NCBI RefSeq assembly: GCF_013387495.1
Contig: NZ_JABZEE010000052.1
Span: 1-64,000 of the forward strand
Direction of reading: 5' to 3'
Source: Streptomyces sp. PKU-EA00015
GTDB lineage: Bacteria; Actinomycetota; Actinomycetes; Streptomycetales; Streptomycetaceae
Length of the DNA stretch: 64,000 nt
Made by a program: the position numbers and the translations under genes. Of the stretch, positions 16,201 through 24,122 are shown one piece after another. Positions within the stretch are counted from its first letter, which is position 1. The number at the start of each line of letters is the position of its first letter. The notes beneath the pieces were generated by a model that was not told the DNA's origin, searched no databases, and saw only the letters and a program-made list of their open reading frames with translations.

Positions 16201-18144
16201 AAGATCCGGGGTTACCGGGTCGAGCCGGGAGAGGTCGAGGCGACTTTGCTCAAGCACCCCGACGTGGCCGGTGCGGTCGTGACCGCGGTCGAGCCGGTGC
16301 CGGGGGACGTCCGGCTGGTGGCCTATGCGGTGGGGGTGGACGGCACCTCGCTCGTACCGGCGCGGTTGCGGCGGTACCTCTCCGACACCCTTCCCGCCTT
16401 CATGGTCCCGGCGTCGTTCGTCGTGCTGGACCGGATGCCGGTGAACGCGAACGGCAAGGTGGATGTCGCGGCACTGCCGGCACCGCAGTGGACGGTCAGC
16501 GGCCGCGCGCCGCGCACGCCGCAGGAAGAGCTGTTGTGCCGACTGGTCGCCGACGTGCTGAAGATCGCCGAGGTCGGGGTCGACGACGACTTCTTCGAGC
16601 TCGGTGGCCACTCGTTGCAGGTCGCCAGGCTGGCGAGCCGGGTGCGTTCGGTCCTTGACGTGACCCTGCCTGTGCGAGTGATCTTCGAACGGCAGACCGT
16701 CGCGGGTATCGCCAACGCCATCGACAACCTGGCGCCGAGCAGGTCGCCCGTCAGGGTCATGCGCCGCCCGGAGCGGGTGCCGTTGTCCTTCGCGCAGCGC
16801 CGCCTGTGGTTCGTCGAACAGCTGGAGACGTCGGCGGGTCATGGTTCCGCCTACCACATCCCGTCGGCCTTCTCTCTGACCGGTGAGCTGGATGTTGACG
16901 CCCTGCGAGCGGCGTTCGGTGACGTGATGACCAGGCACGAGAGCCTGCGGACCGCGTTCCCGGTGTCCGGCGACGAGCCGTGGCAGCGCGTCCTCGACCC
17001 CGGGAGCCCCGTTCTGACCACGGTGGACTCCTCGGAGTCCGGGATCGCCGACGCGATGAGGTCCGAGGTGGAGCGTCGGTTCGATCTCGCGGGCGCGCCG
17101 CCGATGCGGGCAGTGCTCTTCCGGCTCGGCCCGAACCGGCATGTGCTGCTGATCTGTCTGCATCACATCGCCACCGACCACTGGTCGATGCGGCCGCTGC
17201 TGCGGGACCTGTCCACCGCGTACGCGGCCCGGCGTGCGGGCAACGCACCGGAGTGGACGCCGTTGCCGGTCCAGTACGCGGACTACACGCTGTGGCAGCA
17301 GGAGACCCTCGGCGCAGACGGCGGGGCCGTCACGAGCGAGGTGGAGTACTGGACCGAGCAGCTGGCCGGCTTGCCCGAACCGCTGGAGCTGCCGCTGGAC
17401 CGGCCACGTCCGGCCGTGCGCGGGCATCGGGGCGAGACCGTGCATTTCGAACTGGATGCCGACCTGCACGCCGGTCTCGCGCGATTCGCCGGCGCACGAC
17501 GCGCCAGCCTGTTCATGGCACTGCAGACGGCTCTGGCCGGTCTGCTCACCCGGATCGGCGCGGGTGCCGACATCCCGATCGGCGCGCCGATCGCCGGTCG
17601 CAACGATGACGCGCTCGACGACCTGGTCGGCTTCTTCGTCAACACACTGGTACTGCGCACCGACACCAGTGGCAATCCGACGTTCACCGAATTGCTGGCG
17701 CGGGTGCGCGAGACCAACCTGGCCGCGTACGCCAACCAGGACGTGCCGTTCGAGCGGCTGGTCGAGGCGCTCAAGCCGACCCGCTCGCTGAGTCACAACC
17801 CGCTCTTCCAGGTGACGCTCACGCTGCAAGGGGCGGGCGAGGCCGCGCTCGACCTCCCGGGCGTCGCGGCGACCGGGCGGCAGATCGACGTGCAGACCGC
17901 CAAGTTCGACCTGTCGTTCTCGTTCACCGAACGGCGCGGCGCCGACGGCAGTCCGGAAGGTATGGCCGGCCTGGTCGAGTTCGCCACCGACGTCTTCGAC
18001 CGGGAGACGGTCGTCGCGCTCACCCGGCGTCTGGTCCAGGTGATGCGTGCCGCGGTGGCCGATCCGGCGGCCCGGCTCGACACGGCCGACGTGTTGCTGC
18101 CCAGCGAGCGCGAAGCGCTGCTCAGCGGCGCGATGCCCGTCTGA
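13285..18144 (+). CDS. Nonribosomal peptide synthetase, T-C-A-T-C
   Basis: A 1,619-residue NRPS; ATG 13285 follows AAGGGGG, although the frame stays open upstream to a TTG. Order: carrier domain at 20-90 (phosphopantetheine Ser47 in LGGQSLL), condensation domain with intact HHIAVDG from residue 229, adenylation domain with YTSGSTGVPKG near 713 and NYYGPTETH, a second carrier domain (LGGHSLQ, Ser near 1,110), and a C-terminal condensation domain with HHIATDH near 1,293. Reading the adenylation pocket by eye gives D-V-E-I-A-A-Y-A-A-K, which matches no code I know. The first carrier has no adenylation domain in cis, so it must be loaded by another protein, such as the A-T protein at 19.7 kb. The last condensation domain must receive its acceptor from a separate protein. 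Confidence 0.93.
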   Translation: MSVYHDSTRERSGMDPRTDLVRSIFAELLGLPEVAPDGDFFELGGQSLLASRVLSRLRAAFGVEITAREFFASPTPIGLTGKLDSYRTTRPPVEPKERTAQVPLSYAQQRLWFLNQVAGGGAGYNIPVALWLSGELDHDALRHAVRDVISRHESLRTIFPAESGTPAQKVLEIPDLATVMSVVHVEPGEAAEAVRRRAAEGFDLTVDVPLRTCLFVLGPQEHVLLLAFHHIAVDGWSFEPLRHDLSAAYRSRLAGEAPTWPDLPVRYTDYAQWQRELADADGMLVKQLGYWLTVLEEVPAQIALPADRPRSAAGTSYRGGRVSFHLDAELHQRLTDLGRDHQATLFMLLHAGLGALLTRLGAGTDLPIGAPVAGRTDAALDDLVGFFVNTLVLRTDTSGEPTFRELVERVRATDLAAFDAQDVPFEQVVEAVNPVRSLGLNPLFQVMLAVQTHVDPALDAPGIGSRFDPVDIGVSRFELFFSVQERRSADGTPCGIDGMVEYSADLYDHGTVEAMVEQFCLVLAQAVDDPDRPVLQGELLSAAGRHRVLTEWNDSARPLPAADLVTLLEDQAARTPSAIAAVTDTIRVTYAELHARANQLARELISRGAGQEHVVAVLLDRSVDLLVALLATVKAGAVYLPVDPDYPDERLGFMVEDAAPVVVVTHREHAHRVPGALVIDSADDMARIERHPATALTEDERRSGDHAAAAYLIYTSGSTGVPKGVVMPAAGLLNMVCWQADRDTGSSSGIIAQLASVGFDVSLEETLPALVSGGTIAIPEPDVRTDPVRLVHWMDRHRVTMVIAPTLMIDSICSASVAEGLELPAFTDVAQAGSPLMLSDDIRSLLSGPTERRLLNYYGPTETHAATMLAQSGQTAAAEGSPAVPIGRPVWNQRIYLLDDKLRPVPPGVVGEIFIAGAGVARGYLARPGLTAERFLPDPFVGAGGRMYRTGDLARWTSDGTLVFAGRADHQVKIRGYRVEPGEVEATLLKHPDVAGAVVTAVEPVPGDVRLVAYAVGVDGTSLVPARLRRYLSDTLPAFMVPASFVVLDRMPVNANGKVDVAALPAPQWTVSGRAPRTPQEELLCRLVADVLKIAEVGVDDDFFELGGHSLQVARLASRVRSVLDVTLPVRVIFERQTVAGIANAIDNLAPSRSPVRVMRRPERVPLSFAQRRLWFVEQLETSAGHGSAYHIPSAFSLTGELDVDALRAAFGDVMTRHESLRTAFPVSGDEPWQRVLDPGSPVLTTVDSSESGIADAMRSEVERRFDLAGAPPMRAVLFRLGPNRHVLLICLHHIATDHWSMRPLLRDLSTAYAARRAGNAPEWTPLPVQYADYTLWQQETLGADGGAVTSEVEYWTEQLAGLPEPLELPLDRPRPAVRGHRGETVHFELDADLHAGLARFAGARRASLFMALQTALAGLLTRIGAGADIPIGAPIAGRNDDALDDLVGFFVNTLVLRTDTSGNPTFTELLARVRETNLAAYANQDVPFERLVEALKPTRSLSHNPLFQVTLTLQGAGEAALDLPGVAATGRQIDVQTAKFDLSFSFTERRGADGSPEGMAGLVEFATDVFDRETVVALTRRLVQVMRAAVADPAARLDTADVLLPSEREALLSGAMPV

Positions 18145-18160
18145 GATGAGGAGGCACGAC

Positions 18161-19369
18161 ATGCAGGACGCTGTCAGTCCACCGGTGAGCGCGCCGGCCA
18201 AGCCACTGCGGCAGAATCCGATCTGGTTACGGTGGCTGGCCGCGGCCTCGCTGGCCAGGCTGCCGCAGACCTCGCTCCCGGTCGCGTTGGTGCTCACCGC
18301 GCACGAGGTGACCGGGTCGTTCGTGAGCAGTGGACTGCTCAGCGGCGCGAGTGCGATGACCTACGCGCTATGCGCGCCGTGGCGAGGTCGGCAGATGGAC
18401 CGGGCCTTGTTGCCCAACGCCCTCGGGTGGTCACTGCTCGGGGCGGCCGCCGGGCTCGTCGCCACGTCGGTCGCGGCGGCCGCGGGTGCTCCCTTGTGGC
18501 TGCTGCTGGTGTTCGTCGTCCTGGCCGCGTGCGCTGGCTCCGGGGTGGGCGGGGCCTACCGTTCGGTCCTGCCCCACTTCCTCCACTCCACACAGCTCAC
18601 CCAGGCCTATGCGGTCGACGCGGTCGCGGTGCAGGTGGCCTGGATCGGCGGCCCGGCGCTGGCGGCCGTGGTGGCTGCCGCGGTCGGACCGCAGGCATGC
18701 GTCGGCGTCGTGGCCGCGGTGACGGCCGGAGGCGCCCTGCTCAGCTGGACGCTGCCGAGGAGGGAACCGGGCAGCCCGACGCGGCAGCACTCCTCGGTGC
18801 GCGCATTGCTCGGGTGGTTGTGGGCGCCGCTCGTGCTCAACGCGGGGATCGGGGTCAACCTCGGTGCGCTCGACGTGGCGCTGCCAGCCCTGATGACCGA
18901 TCACGGCGAGGCCGCGACGCACGGCGGTCTGGTGCTCGCCGGCCTCTTCGCCACGAGTGCGATCAGTGGTTCGGTCTACGCCGCACTGCCGTCGACGAAC
19001 CCGTTGCGGAAGGTGAAGACCCGCACGGTGGCGTGCGTACTGATGGCCGCGTACGGCACCGTCATGGCAATGGCTGCCGCGGCACCCCAGTTGTGGGTTT
19101 CCGTCCTCTGTCTTCTGGTGGCCGGACTGGCCTTCGCACCGGGCGACAGCGCGGTCATCCTGCTGGTCTCCGAACAGGCTCCGCCGGAGCGGCTGGCGGA
19201 GGCGTTCGGATACTTCTCCGCCATCGGCTACGTGGGCATCGCGCTCGCCAGCCCGGTGACCGGTTGGTTCGTGACGCGCTTCGGCGCCGGGGCGGGGCTG
19301 CTCCTGGCGGGACTGGCACCACTGGTCGCGGTCGTGGTGGTGATGAGGACTCGCGACAGACAGAAATAG
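18161..19369 (+). CDS. MFS transporter, probable product exporter
   Basis: A 402-residue membrane protein with about twelve hydrophobic segments and the short basic linkers of major facilitator proteins. ATG 18161 is chosen because AGGAGG lies 7 bases before it; another ATG 15 bases upstream lacks such a site. It starts 16 bases after the NRPS, in the same direction. The PWRGRQMDR loop after the second segment resembles the conserved MFS loop 2-3 motif. Position between NRPS and MbtH suggests export of the peptide and self-protection. Substrate assignment is inference. Confidence 0.85.
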   Translation: MQDAVSPPVSAPAKPLRQNPIWLRWLAAASLARLPQTSLPVALVLTAHEVTGSFVSSGLLSGASAMTYALCAPWRGRQMDRALLPNALGWSLLGAAAGLVATSVAAAAGAPLWLLLVFVVLAACAGSGVGGAYRSVLPHFLHSTQLTQAYAVDAVAVQVAWIGGPALAAVVAAAVGPQACVGVVAAVTAGGALLSWTLPRREPGSPTRQHSSVRALLGWLWAPLVLNAGIGVNLGALDVALPALMTDHGEAATHGGLVLAGLFATSAISGSVYAALPSTNPLRKVKTRTVACVLMAAYGTVMAMAAAAPQLWVSVLCLLVAGLAFAPGDSAVILLVSEQAPPERLAEAFGYFSAIGYVGIALASPVTGWFVTRFGAGAGLLLAGLAPLVAVVVVMRTRDRQK

Positions 19370-19373
19370 CGAG

Positions 19374-19403
19374 GTCCGATCGCGGAGAAGTGCGCGATCG
19401 GAC
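19374..19403 (+). terminator. Stem-loop between the MFS gene and mbtH
   Basis: GTCCGATCGCG (19374-19384) pairs perfectly with its complement at 19393-19403 around an 8-base loop, starting five bases after the MFS stop codon. There is no T-tract. It may end or weaken transcription within the block, or protect the upstream message from 3' decay. Confidence 0.6.
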
Positions 19404-19451
19404 GGTGTCTCGCAACGGTCAACTTTTGTCGACGAAATGCGGAGGTCGATC

Positions 19452-19658
19452 ATGGTGGACATCGACGACAAGGTCGATTACATCGTCGTACTCAATGGTG
19501 AGGAACAGTACTCAATTCTCTCTGCCGACCGCGAGATTCCGGCAGGGTGGGCCGTCGAAGGATTCCGCGGGCCGCGGCATGAATGCCTGGACCACATCGA
19601 CCGGGTGTGGACCGATATGCGGCCGCTGAGCGTCCGCAGGCGAATGGAAGGGAATTAG
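19452..19658 (+). CDS. MbtH-like protein
   Basis: A 68-residue MbtH protein starting at ATG after GCGGAGG. The family signature is present: N-x-E-x-Q-Y-S-x-L (NGEEQYSIL), then P-A-G-W-x-V-x-x-F (PAGWAVEGF) and C-L-x-x-I-x-x-x-W-T-D-M-R-P (CLDHIDRVWTDMRP). MbtH proteins bind adenylation domains and are needed for their folding or activity. It is one base from the A-T gene that follows, its most likely partner, and it may also serve the other three adenylation domains of the cluster. Confidence 0.97.
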   Translation: MVDIDDKVDYIVVLNGEEQYSILSADREIPAGWAVEGFRGPRHECLDHIDRVWTDMRPLSVRRRMEGN

Positions 19659-19659
19659 A

Positions 19660-21417
19660 ATGCTGTACGAACGCGTCGTCCGGCAGGCTCTTCGGAATCC
19701 TTCGGCTCCCGCGGTCACGTTCGACGGCGAGACCCTGACCTACGACCAGCTCGTTCGCCGGGTGGACCAGTTGTCGGACGCGCTGACGACGGCCGGCGTC
19801 CGGCCGGGTGACGTCGTCGGTGTCCTGATGCGACGGTCCACCCGGATGATCTCGGCGCTGCTGGCGATCCTGCGTGCCGGCGCCGCCTACGTCGGGGTCG
19901 ACCCCGACGACCCGCCACAGCGGCGGAATGACCTGCTGACTGACGCCGGCGTGGAGTTCGTCGTGGCGGACGACGAGCTGCGCGGGTGTGTGCCCAGCGG
20001 GTTCACCACGCTCTCGCCGTCCGCCGTGGGCGGGTCCTCCAGCACCCCGGCGGCCACCAGCGCCGACGACCTCGCCTACGTCAGCTTCACGTCCGGCTCG
20101 ACCGGGCGGCCGAAGGGCGTGATGGTCCCGCACCGCGCGGTTCTCAGACTGGTCACGGACATGAACTGGATGACCGTACGCCAGGACGACGTGTTCCTTC
20201 AGGCGGCTCCCCTGGCGTTCGACGCCTCCACCTTCGAGATCTGGGCACCGCTGACCCACGGCTGCCACCTCGTGGTGGCGCCGTCCGGCCGGATGACCGT
20301 GGACAGGGTGGCGGAAACCGTACGTGAGCACGGCGTGACCGTGATGTGGCTGACGGCCGGCCTGTTCCACGAGATGGTCGCGCACGACATCGGCGCGTTC
20401 GCCGACGTGCGTCACCTAGTCGCGGGCGGCGACGTGATCCAGCCAGGTCCGGTCGCGCGTCTGCTCGCGGAGCATCCGGGCATCACGTTCACCAACGGAT
20501 ACGGTCCGACCGAGAACACGACCTTCACCACTACCTGGACGACCAGTGCCGCTGCCGGGGACCGCCTCGACACGATTCCGATCGGAACGCCCGTCAACGG
20601 CACTCGGACAGCGGTCCTCGACCCCGAACTGCAGCCTGTCGAGGCAGGGGCCTGCGGCGAGCTGTACGTGTCGGGAGCCGGACTCGCTCTCGGCTATCTC
20701 GGTCAGCCGGGTGCCACGGCCGACCGATTCCTTCCCGACCCGTTCACGCCCGAGCCAGGGGCGAGGATGTACCGCACCGGCGACATCGTCCGGCTGCGGC
20801 CCGACGGCGCCTACGAGTTCGTCGGTCGGGTCGACGACCAGGTCAAGATCCTCGGCCACCGGGTCGAGCCGGGTGCGGTCGAAACCGCGTTGCACCGTTT
20901 GCCAGGGGTCAGCCGGACCGCCGTCGTCGTGCGGACCACCGCCGACGGCACGAAACGACTGGTGGCCTACGTCGTACCGGAGGACGTGCCACCGCCGCAC
21001 TGGGGCGAGCGACTGCGCGGACAGCTGCGTGCGACCCTGCCGGCGCCGATGATCCCGTGGGCCGTCCTGGTGCGGGACACCCTGCCGTTGACCAGCAACG
21101 GGAAGATCGACCGTGGCGCGCTGCCGGTGCCGGACCTGATGACACGCAACGTGTCGAACGAGTTCGTCGCGCCGCGGACCGACGTGGAGCACCGCCTGGC
21201 CGAGCTGTGGGAGGGCGTGCTCGGTGTGCAGCCGATCGGCGCCGACGACGACTTCTTCGACCTCGGCGGCCATTCGCTGAACGCCACGGAACTGCTCGGC
21301 GCGGTGCGGGCGGAATTCGGCGTCACGGTTCCGGCGCGAGTCCTCTACCTACAGCCGACCCTTGGCGAGCTCGGCGAGCAGCTGGAGACCGCCATGCGGA
21401 GCGGAGCGCAGCGATGA
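19660..21417 (+). CDS. NRPS didomain A-T, valine-type adenylation domain
   Basis: A 585-residue free-standing adenylation-carrier protein. Motifs: SFTSGSTGRPKGVM (A3), FDASTFEIWAPL (A4), NGYGPTENTT (A5), YRTGDIVRL (A7), and SNGKIDR (A10 Lys). The carrier Ser lies near residue 539 in LGGHSLN. The pocket residues, read by eye, are D-A-F-W-V-G-G-T-F-K, very close to the standard valine code. It overlaps the following P450 by four bases (ATGA), which suggests that valine on this carrier is the substrate of that P450, as in carrier-bound beta-hydroxylation. There is no condensation domain, so the product must be passed on to a partner such as the NRPS at 13.3 kb. Confidence 0.92.
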   Translation: MLYERVVRQALRNPSAPAVTFDGETLTYDQLVRRVDQLSDALTTAGVRPGDVVGVLMRRSTRMISALLAILRAGAAYVGVDPDDPPQRRNDLLTDAGVEFVVADDELRGCVPSGFTTLSPSAVGGSSSTPAATSADDLAYVSFTSGSTGRPKGVMVPHRAVLRLVTDMNWMTVRQDDVFLQAAPLAFDASTFEIWAPLTHGCHLVVAPSGRMTVDRVAETVREHGVTVMWLTAGLFHEMVAHDIGAFADVRHLVAGGDVIQPGPVARLLAEHPGITFTNGYGPTENTTFTTTWTTSAAAGDRLDTIPIGTPVNGTRTAVLDPELQPVEAGACGELYVSGAGLALGYLGQPGATADRFLPDPFTPEPGARMYRTGDIVRLRPDGAYEFVGRVDDQVKILGHRVEPGAVETALHRLPGVSRTAVVVRTTADGTKRLVAYVVPEDVPPPHWGERLRGQLRATLPAPMIPWAVLVRDTLPLTSNGKIDRGALPVPDLMTRNVSNEFVAPRTDVEHRLAELWEGVLGVQPIGADDDFFDLGGHSLNATELLGAVRAEFGVTVPARVLYLQPTLGELGEQLETAMRSGAQR

Positions 21418-22655
21418 CCGTTGCCGTAGAGGCGGCCCGGTGCCCGATGCACGCCGACCCGGGGAGAGACCTGTTCGAACCAAGCACGTTCGCCACCACG
21501 GACATGCACGCCGTCTGGCGCACCCTGCGACGGGAGGCGCCGGTCAGCTGGCATCCGGTCGGCGACGACGGGTTCTGGTCCGTGACCCGGTACGACGACG
21601 TACAGCACGTGTTGCGCGACCACACCACGTTCACCTCCGAAAAGGGATCGCTGCTCACCCTCCTCGGGAAGGGCGACCCGGCCGGTGGCCGGCAGATGGC
21701 GGTCACCGACCCGCCCCGGCACGCGCGGCTGCGGGAACCGTTGCAGCGCGCCCTGTCGGTCAAGGAGGTGGAGCGCGACCTGCCGCGCATCCGGTCCCTG
21801 ATCCGGGAACTGCTCGCCCCCATGAAGGACGGCGGCGTGTTCGACTTCGCCGCGGCCATGGCGGCCATGCCGATGGCGGTCATCGGTTCCTGGATGCGGC
21901 TTCCCCGGTCGGACTGGCCCGAGCTGGCCCGGCTGACGGGCGCGTCCATCGCGCCGGACGACCCGGCCTTCGTCGGCCCGGGCGGTCCGGAAAGGACACT
22001 CGTCAGAGCACACCGCGAGCTGTTCGCCTACTTCCAGGACGTGGTCGAGGAGCGGCACGCCGCCCCCGGCGACGACCTGATCGGCCTGCTCCTCGGCATG
22101 CGGGTCGACGGGGCGAGGCTCACGCCGGGTGAGATCGTGTCCAACTGCTACAGCCTGCTGCTCGGCGCCAACGTGACCACCGCCCAGCCACCGAGCGCCG
22201 CACTGCTCGAGCTCGCCGGCACAGACGTGCTGGCCGACTGGGCGGCGCATCCGGACCTACTGGTGAGCGGGGTGGAGGAAGCGTTGCGCTGGTCCTCGCC
22301 CGCGCAGCACTTCATGCGCTACGCCACGCGGGACGTGCGGATCCGTGACGTCACGGTGCACGCGGGCGACGCGGTCGTCGCGTGGCTGAGTTCGGCCAAC
22401 CGGGACGAGGACGTGTTCGCGCGGCCCGACACGTTCGACATCCGCAGGCGCCCCAACAAGCACGTCGCCTTCGGCGTCGGCCCGCACTACTGCGTCGGGC
22501 ACACCGTCGCCAGGATCGCGCTGCGAGTCCTGTTCCACGAGCTGCTCACCGGCTTCACCGACATCGAGGTCGTCGGCGAACCCGTACGGCTGCGGTCGAA
22601 CTTCATCGCGGGATACACCAGCCTGCCGGTGACGGCACGAGGAGTACGGCCATGA
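21414..22655 (+). CDS. Cytochrome P450, probably acting on a carrier-bound amino acid
   Basis: A 413-residue P450 overlapping the A-T gene by ATGA and the thioesterase by four bases. The heme loop is FGVGPHYCVGHTVARI with the Cys ligand, and the K-helix is EEALRW. The I-helix reads LLLGANVTTAQPP: the usual acid-alcohol pair after AG is replaced, so oxygen activation may differ, as in some P450s that act on carrier-bound substrates. Tight coupling to a valine-type A-T didomain suggests hydroxylation or desaturation of the valyl thioester. In azinomycin biosynthesis, oxidation of a valine-derived unit leads to the epoxide. Substrate assignment is inference. Confidence 0.92.
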   Translation: MTVAVEAARCPMHADPGRDLFEPSTFATTDMHAVWRTLRREAPVSWHPVGDDGFWSVTRYDDVQHVLRDHTTFTSEKGSLLTLLGKGDPAGGRQMAVTDPPRHARLREPLQRALSVKEVERDLPRIRSLIRELLAPMKDGGVFDFAAAMAAMPMAVIGSWMRLPRSDWPELARLTGASIAPDDPAFVGPGGPERTLVRAHRELFAYFQDVVEERHAAPGDDLIGLLLGMRVDGARLTPGEIVSNCYSLLLGANVTTAQPPSAALLELAGTDVLADWAAHPDLLVSGVEEALRWSSPAQHFMRYATRDVRIRDVTVHAGDAVVAWLSSANRDEDVFARPDTFDIRRRPNKHVAFGVGPHYCVGHTVARIALRVLFHELLTGFTDIEVVGEPVRLRSNFIAGYTSLPVTARGVRP

Positions 22656-23389
22656 CGAACGGATCGGCTGATCCCCTGCGCAGGTGGCTGCCCCGGCCGC
22701 TGCCGGAGACTCCGTCGCGGATCTTCTGTCTGCCCTACTCGGGCGCGGGTGCTTCCATGTTCAGCCGGTGGCCTGACGTCGCGGGCGACACCGGACTCTG
22801 CCCGGTGCAGTTGCCGGGCCGGGAGAACCGGCTGCGGGAGCCGCACTTCGGGACCTACGAACAGCTCGCGAAGGACGTGGTCGAGGCGCTGCTGCCGGTC
22901 ATGGACCGTCCCTTCGGACTGTTCGGGCACTGCAGTTCCGCGCTGATCGCGTTCGAGATCGCCGCCGTGCTGCACCGCGAGGGGTTGCCCATGCCACGGC
23001 GGTTGTTCTGCTCCTCCCAGGTCGCGCCACACGAGGGTCCCTACGGCAGCTACCTGACGATGACGGACGAGCAACTTCGCGCGGAGCTGGTCGCGCTGAC
23101 CGACAGCGAGCTCGACGACACCCTTCTGGACCTCGTCACGGAGGTGCTGAGAGCGGACGTCGAGGCCAACAAGGCCTACCATCCGGCCGAGCCTGTGCTC
23201 CTTGACACCTCGATCACCGCGATCGGCTGGTCGGCCGACCAGGAGGTCGCTCCCGAGCGCATGAGCGGGTGGGACCAGTACTCCAAGAAGGTCCACCGCG
23301 TGGTGCTGCCGGGCGTGCATCACACGTTCCTCGAAGCCCCGGCCGCGCTGCTGACGCAGTTCACCGACGGAATGGCCTCGGATGACTGA
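22652..23389 (+). CDS. Type II thioesterase with Cys at the nucleophile position
   Basis: A 245-residue alpha/beta hydrolase of the type II thioesterase family. N-terminal features are typical (FCLPYSGAGASMFSRW, then QLPGRENRLREP), and the C-terminal His lies in LPGVHHTFLE. The nucleophile motif, normally GHSMG, reads GHCSS: Cys94 takes the place of the catalytic Ser, and the last Gly is Ser. Thioesterases with Cys nucleophiles are known and may favour acyl transfer or strained-ring formation over hydrolysis. The gene sits in an overlapping operon of A-T, P450 and a hotdog protein. It could remove mis-loaded acyl groups or release the modified valine unit. Confidence 0.88.
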   Translation: MTNGSADPLRRWLPRPLPETPSRIFCLPYSGAGASMFSRWPDVAGDTGLCPVQLPGRENRLREPHFGTYEQLAKDVVEALLPVMDRPFGLFGHCSSALIAFEIAAVLHREGLPMPRRLFCSSQVAPHEGPYGSYLTMTDEQLRAELVALTDSELDDTLLDLVTEVLRADVEANKAYHPAEPVLLDTSITAIGWSADQEVAPERMSGWDQYSKKVHRVVLPGVHHTFLEAPAALLTQFTDGMASDD

Positions 23390-24122
23390 CGTGCGGACCT
23401 GCCGGATCGCCCGGACCCACAACGGCCCGACCGGCAGCGCGAACGGTGGATACGCGTGCGGGATGTTCGCCAGGGTCGCCGCCGGCGTGGTCGGGACGGC
23501 CGGGGTGGTCCAGTTGCACGCCGCCCCACCGCTCGACACCGAGCTGACCGTCCACGCGCATCGCGGGCGTGCACTCGTCTGGCACGAGGACGAGCTCGTC
23601 GCGACGGTTTCCGCCGCGAGGCACGACGAGTGGGCGGTGGCGCCGTTCGTCACCGTCTCCGCCGCGGAACGGGCGAGCGTGCACTTCAAGGGGTTGAGGG
23701 CGCACCCGTTCCCGTCGTGCCTGGTGTGCGGAACCGACAGGACCGACTCGGCCGCGTTGCACCTGACTCCTGGGGGTGTGGACGATCTTCCGGGTGTCGT
23801 CGCGTGCACCTGGACCCCTGACGACCCGGACCTCGACACCCTGTGGGCCGTGCTGGACTGCCCCGGCGGCTGGACCCTCGACCAGAGCGGCTCTCCGTAC
23901 GTGCTCGGCAGGATGTCCGCGCGCGTCCACGCGGTCCCACCGTCCGGCGAGCCCACGATCGTCGTGGCCCAGCACATCGCGACCGTCGGACGGACCGCGC
24001 GGGTGGCCAGCGCACTGTTCGGTCCCGACGGCACCGAGTTCGGCCGGGCGGAGGCCACCTGGGTGCGGCTCAGTGCTTCTTCCGATCCGGCGCCGAGGAA
24101 AAGGGAGCGTCTTCACTCATGA
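23382..24122 (+). CDS. Hotdog-fold thioesterase-like protein
   Basis: A 246-residue protein overlapping the thioesterase by 8 bases and the following NRPS by 4 bases. The N-terminal NGPTGSANGGYACGMFA and the central HPFPSCLVCGTDR are typical of a family of actinobacterial double-hotdog-like proteins often annotated as thioesterase superfamily and found near CoA ligases. The conserved N-G-G near the start matches the helix end in hotdog enzymes. Possible roles are hydrolysis or isomerisation of an acyl thioester. There is no direct sequence evidence of the substrate, and family identity is from motif recall. Confidence 0.6.
   Translation: MTDVRTCRIARTHNGPTGSANGGYACGMFARVAAGVVGTAGVVQLHAAPPLDTELTVHAHRGRALVWHEDELVATVSAARHDEWAVAPFVTVSAAERASVHFKGLRAHPFPSCLVCGTDRTDSAALHLTPGGVDDLPGVVACTWTPDDPDLDTLWAVLDCPGGWTLDQSGSPYVLGRMSARVHAVPPSGEPTIVVAQHIATVGRTARVASALFGPDGTEFGRAEATWVRLSASSDPAPRKRERLHS

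Noticed and set aside
13282..18297. A 1,671-codon open frame on the minus strand across the first NRPS
   Set aside because: It is the antisense shadow of a GC-rich NRPS gene. Its composition is rich in His, Arg and Gly with no domain motifs, while the plus strand shows complete NRPS motifs.
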